Source: Alistipes sp. | Lineage (GTDB): Bacteria; Bacteroidota; Bacteroidia; Bacteroidales; Rikenellaceae | Direction of reading: 5' to 3' | DNA length: 8,681 nucleotides | Assembly: GCA_009774895.1 (NCBI GenBank) | Contig: VSOO01000056.1 | Coordinates: 1 to 8,681, forward strand | Part shown: in pieces, positions 7,142-8,681 of the stretch | Layout of the letters: each line of letters opens with the position of its first letter | Position numbering within the stretch: position 1 is the stretch's first letter | Position numbers and translations under genes: made by a program | The notes under the pieces: generated by a model | The model's database searches: none | What the model was told of the DNA's origin: nothing | Seen by the model: the letters and a program-made list of their open reading frames with translations, nothing else

Positions 7142-8681
7142 TTATTTTTTTGCGTTATGGCGTTTTGCGGTCTGGATGCACTCGCGGCGCGGGATGATGA
7201 CCGACACGCCGGGGTATTCGAGCTCTTCGCGGAGGATGGCCCGCATCTCGTCGTGGTTCTTGGGCAGGGGCACTACCGTGCGGATGTGCCCGGGCTCCAC
7301 GCCCAGGCCTTCGCAGATGCGTTCGAGGCGGCCGGTGCCGGCCGAGTCCTGGCCGCCGGTCATGCCCGTGGTGAGGTTGTCGGAGATGACCACCGTGATG
7401 TGCGCCTTGGCGTTCACGGCGTCCAGCAGTCCCGTCATGCCCGAGTGGGTGAAGGTCGAGTCGCCGATCACGGCCACGGCCGGGTGCTGGCCCGCGTCGG
7501 CGGCGCCTTTGGCCATGGTGATCGAGGCGCCCATGTCGAGCACCGTGTCGAGCGCATGGAAGGGTGCGAGCCACCCCAGCGTGTAGCAGCCGATGTCGCC
7601 GAATACCTTGGCGTCGGGGTACTCGCGCACGACCTCGGTCAGCACGGTGTACATGTCGCGGTGGCCGCAGCCCTGGCAGAGGGCGGGCGGACGCGGCACG
7701 GTCACCTCGCTGGCGGCGTGCGCTTCGTGGCGGGGCAGCCCGAGCGCCTCGCGCACGCTGTCGGGCGTCAGCTCGCCCGTGCGGGGCAGTTCGCCCGTGA
7801 GGCGGCCCTTGACCGCTACGGGCGTGGGCAGCACGCCGCGCACCATTTCTTCCACCACGGGCTGGCCCTCCTCGATCACCAGGATCGAGCCGCACTCTTC
7901 GGCCATGCGGCGCACGAGGGCCTTGGGCAGCGGATACTGCGAGATCTTCAGCACGGGGTGGGGGCATCCGTCGGGATAGTTCTCCATGAGGTAGTTGTAG
8001 GCGATGCCGCAGGCGATGATGCCCGTCGTGCGGTCCGGACCGTCGGTGTAGCCGTTGTAGCGGCTCGTCTCGGCTTCGGCCTCGAAACGCTTGTGGTCCT
8101 CGACCAGCACGTCGTAGCGTGCGCGCGACGAGGCGGGCATCAGCACCCACTGACGCTTGTTCTCGGGGCTGCGGCGCTCGTTCTGCGCGCGGCGCTCACC
8201 CAGCGTGACCACGGCGCGCGAGTGGGCCATGCGGGTGGTCAGGCGCATCAGCACCGGTATGCGGTAGCGCTCCGAAAGGTCGAAGGCGTCGGCGGCCATG
8301 TCGTAGGCCTCCTGCTGCGACGAGGGTTCGAACACGGGCACGAGGGCGAATTTGCCGTAGAAACGCGAGTCCTGCTCGTTCTGCGACGAGTGCATCGACG
8401 GGTCGTCGGCAGCCCCGACGCTCATGCCGCCGTTGGCGCCCGTCATGGCCGAATTGACGAAGGCGTCGGCCGCCACGTTCAGGCCCACGTGCTTCATGCA
8501 GACCATCGAGCGCTTGCCCGCGAACGACATGCCGAGTGCGGCCTCCACGGCCGTCTTTTCGTTGGTGGACCAGGCGCTGTGGATGCCGCGCTCGGCGGTC
8601 AGCGGATGGCCCTGGATGTACTCCGTGATTTCGGTCGCCGGCGTGCCCGGATAGGCATAGCCGCCCGACAGACCGGCGTCG
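7142..8681 (-). CDS. iorA: Indolepyruvate:ferredoxin oxidoreductase, alpha subunit, N-terminus outside window
   Basis: Thiamine-diphosphate-dependent large subunit that decarboxylates aryl pyruvates. The frame is open to the window edge, where 512 residues are visible; probably only about 15-25 are missing, because YPGTPATEI sits at visible residues 10-18. GTG 8548 and ATG 8530 are internal and should not be taken as starts. Then come CMKHVGLNVAADAFVNSAMTG and the DDPSMHSSQNEQDSR block, the latter a hallmark of IorA. The C-terminal thiamine domain shows LCQGCGHRDMYTVL, GDIGCYTLGWLAPF, and GDSTFTHSGMTG followed by NLTTGMTGG. The protein ends at VIIPRRECIQTAKRHNAKK. The archaeal IorA continues past this point with two ferredoxin-like 4Fe-4S motifs; here they are absent, and the stop (TAA 7144-7142) is followed at once by iorB. 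Operon promoter and true start are beyond the window. Confidence 0.95.
   Translation of the reverse strand, partial: DAGLSGGYAYPGTPATEITEYIQGHPLTAERGIHSAWSTNEKTAVEAALGMSFAGKRSMVCMKHVGLNVAADAFVNSAMTGANGGMSVGAADDPSMHSSQNEQDSRFYGKFALVPVFEPSSQQEAYDMAADAFDLSERYRIPVLMRLTTRMAHSRAVVTLGERRAQNERRSPENKRQWVLMPASSRARYDVLVEDHKRFEAEAETSRYNGYTDGPDRTTGIIACGIAYNYLMENYPDGCPHPVLKISQYPLPKALVRRMAEECGSILVIEEGQPVVEEMVRGVLPTPVAVKGRLTGELPRTGELTPDSVREALGLPRHEAHAASEVTVPRPPALCQGCGHRDMYTVLTEVVREYPDAKVFGDIGCYTLGWLAPFHALDTVLDMGASITMAKGAADAGQHPAVAVIGDSTFTHSGMTGLLDAVNAKAHITVVISDNLTTGMTGGQDSAGTGRLERICEGLGVEPGHIRTVVPLPKNHDEMRAILREELEYPGVSVIIPRRECIQTAKRHNAKK

Noticed and set aside
7155..8150. A 331-codon minus-strand frame overlapping iorA
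   Set aside because: It is a shifted frame of iorA, dominated by Arg, Gly and Pro, and the iorA frame carries all the conserved motifs.
8528..8548. GTG 8548 or ATG 8530 as the start of iorA
   Set aside because: The frame stays open to the window edge and the upstream part contains the conserved YPGTPATEI thiamine-enzyme N-terminus.

Overview
The window looks like chromosomal DNA of a GC-rich member of the Bacteroidales, most likely Alistipes or a relative in the Rikenellaceae. That placement is an inference. It rests on the RpoC sequence type, a Bacteroidetes-style TAnnTTTG promoter, the near absence of Shine-Dalgarno sequences, and an anaerobic 2-oxoacid:ferredoxin oxidoreductase operon. 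No rRNA, tRNA, CRISPR array, transposase or integrase is visible.

Layout. (1) Positions 1-2043, plus strand: the C-terminal half of rpoC (RNA polymerase beta' subunit), cut by the window start. It is followed by a structured 3' end and a very strong intrinsic terminator (2144-2187). (2) Positions 2188-2773: about 590 bp without a convincing gene. The left part carries degenerate direct repeats. The right part carries a promoter-like element, a long imperfect inverted repeat and a run of nine C. (3) Positions 2774-3832, plus strand: a membrane acyltransferase of the acyltransferase-3 family. The more natural start codon (ATG 2709) lies just upstream of the C9 run but is one base out of frame, so the gene may be switched by slippage. 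(4) Positions 3848-3885: a hairpin with an A-run on its left side, which is a terminator for leftward transcription. (5) Positions 3936-8681, minus strand: a tightly packed operon read leftward in the order iorA (5' end outside the window), iorB, a class I/II aminotransferase and a CoA-transferase.

The four minus-strand genes form a plausible pathway. The aminotransferase turns an (aromatic) amino acid into a 2-oxoacid. IorAB decarboxylates it oxidatively to the aryl-acetyl-CoA, reducing an electron carrier. The CoA-transferase releases the aryl acetate and passes CoA to acetate or another short acid, conserving the thioester energy. This would be reductive-carrier-linked fermentation of aromatic amino acids to products such as phenylacetate or indoleacetate. 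The substrate range is inferred. The visible IorA ends without the C-terminal ferredoxin-like domain of the archaeal enzyme, and no other iron-sulfur protein is encoded in the visible part of the operon.

The best candidates for something new are the C9 tract with its surrounding hairpin at the acyltransferase start, and the aminotransferase/IorAB/CoA-transferase operon as a self-contained pathway.
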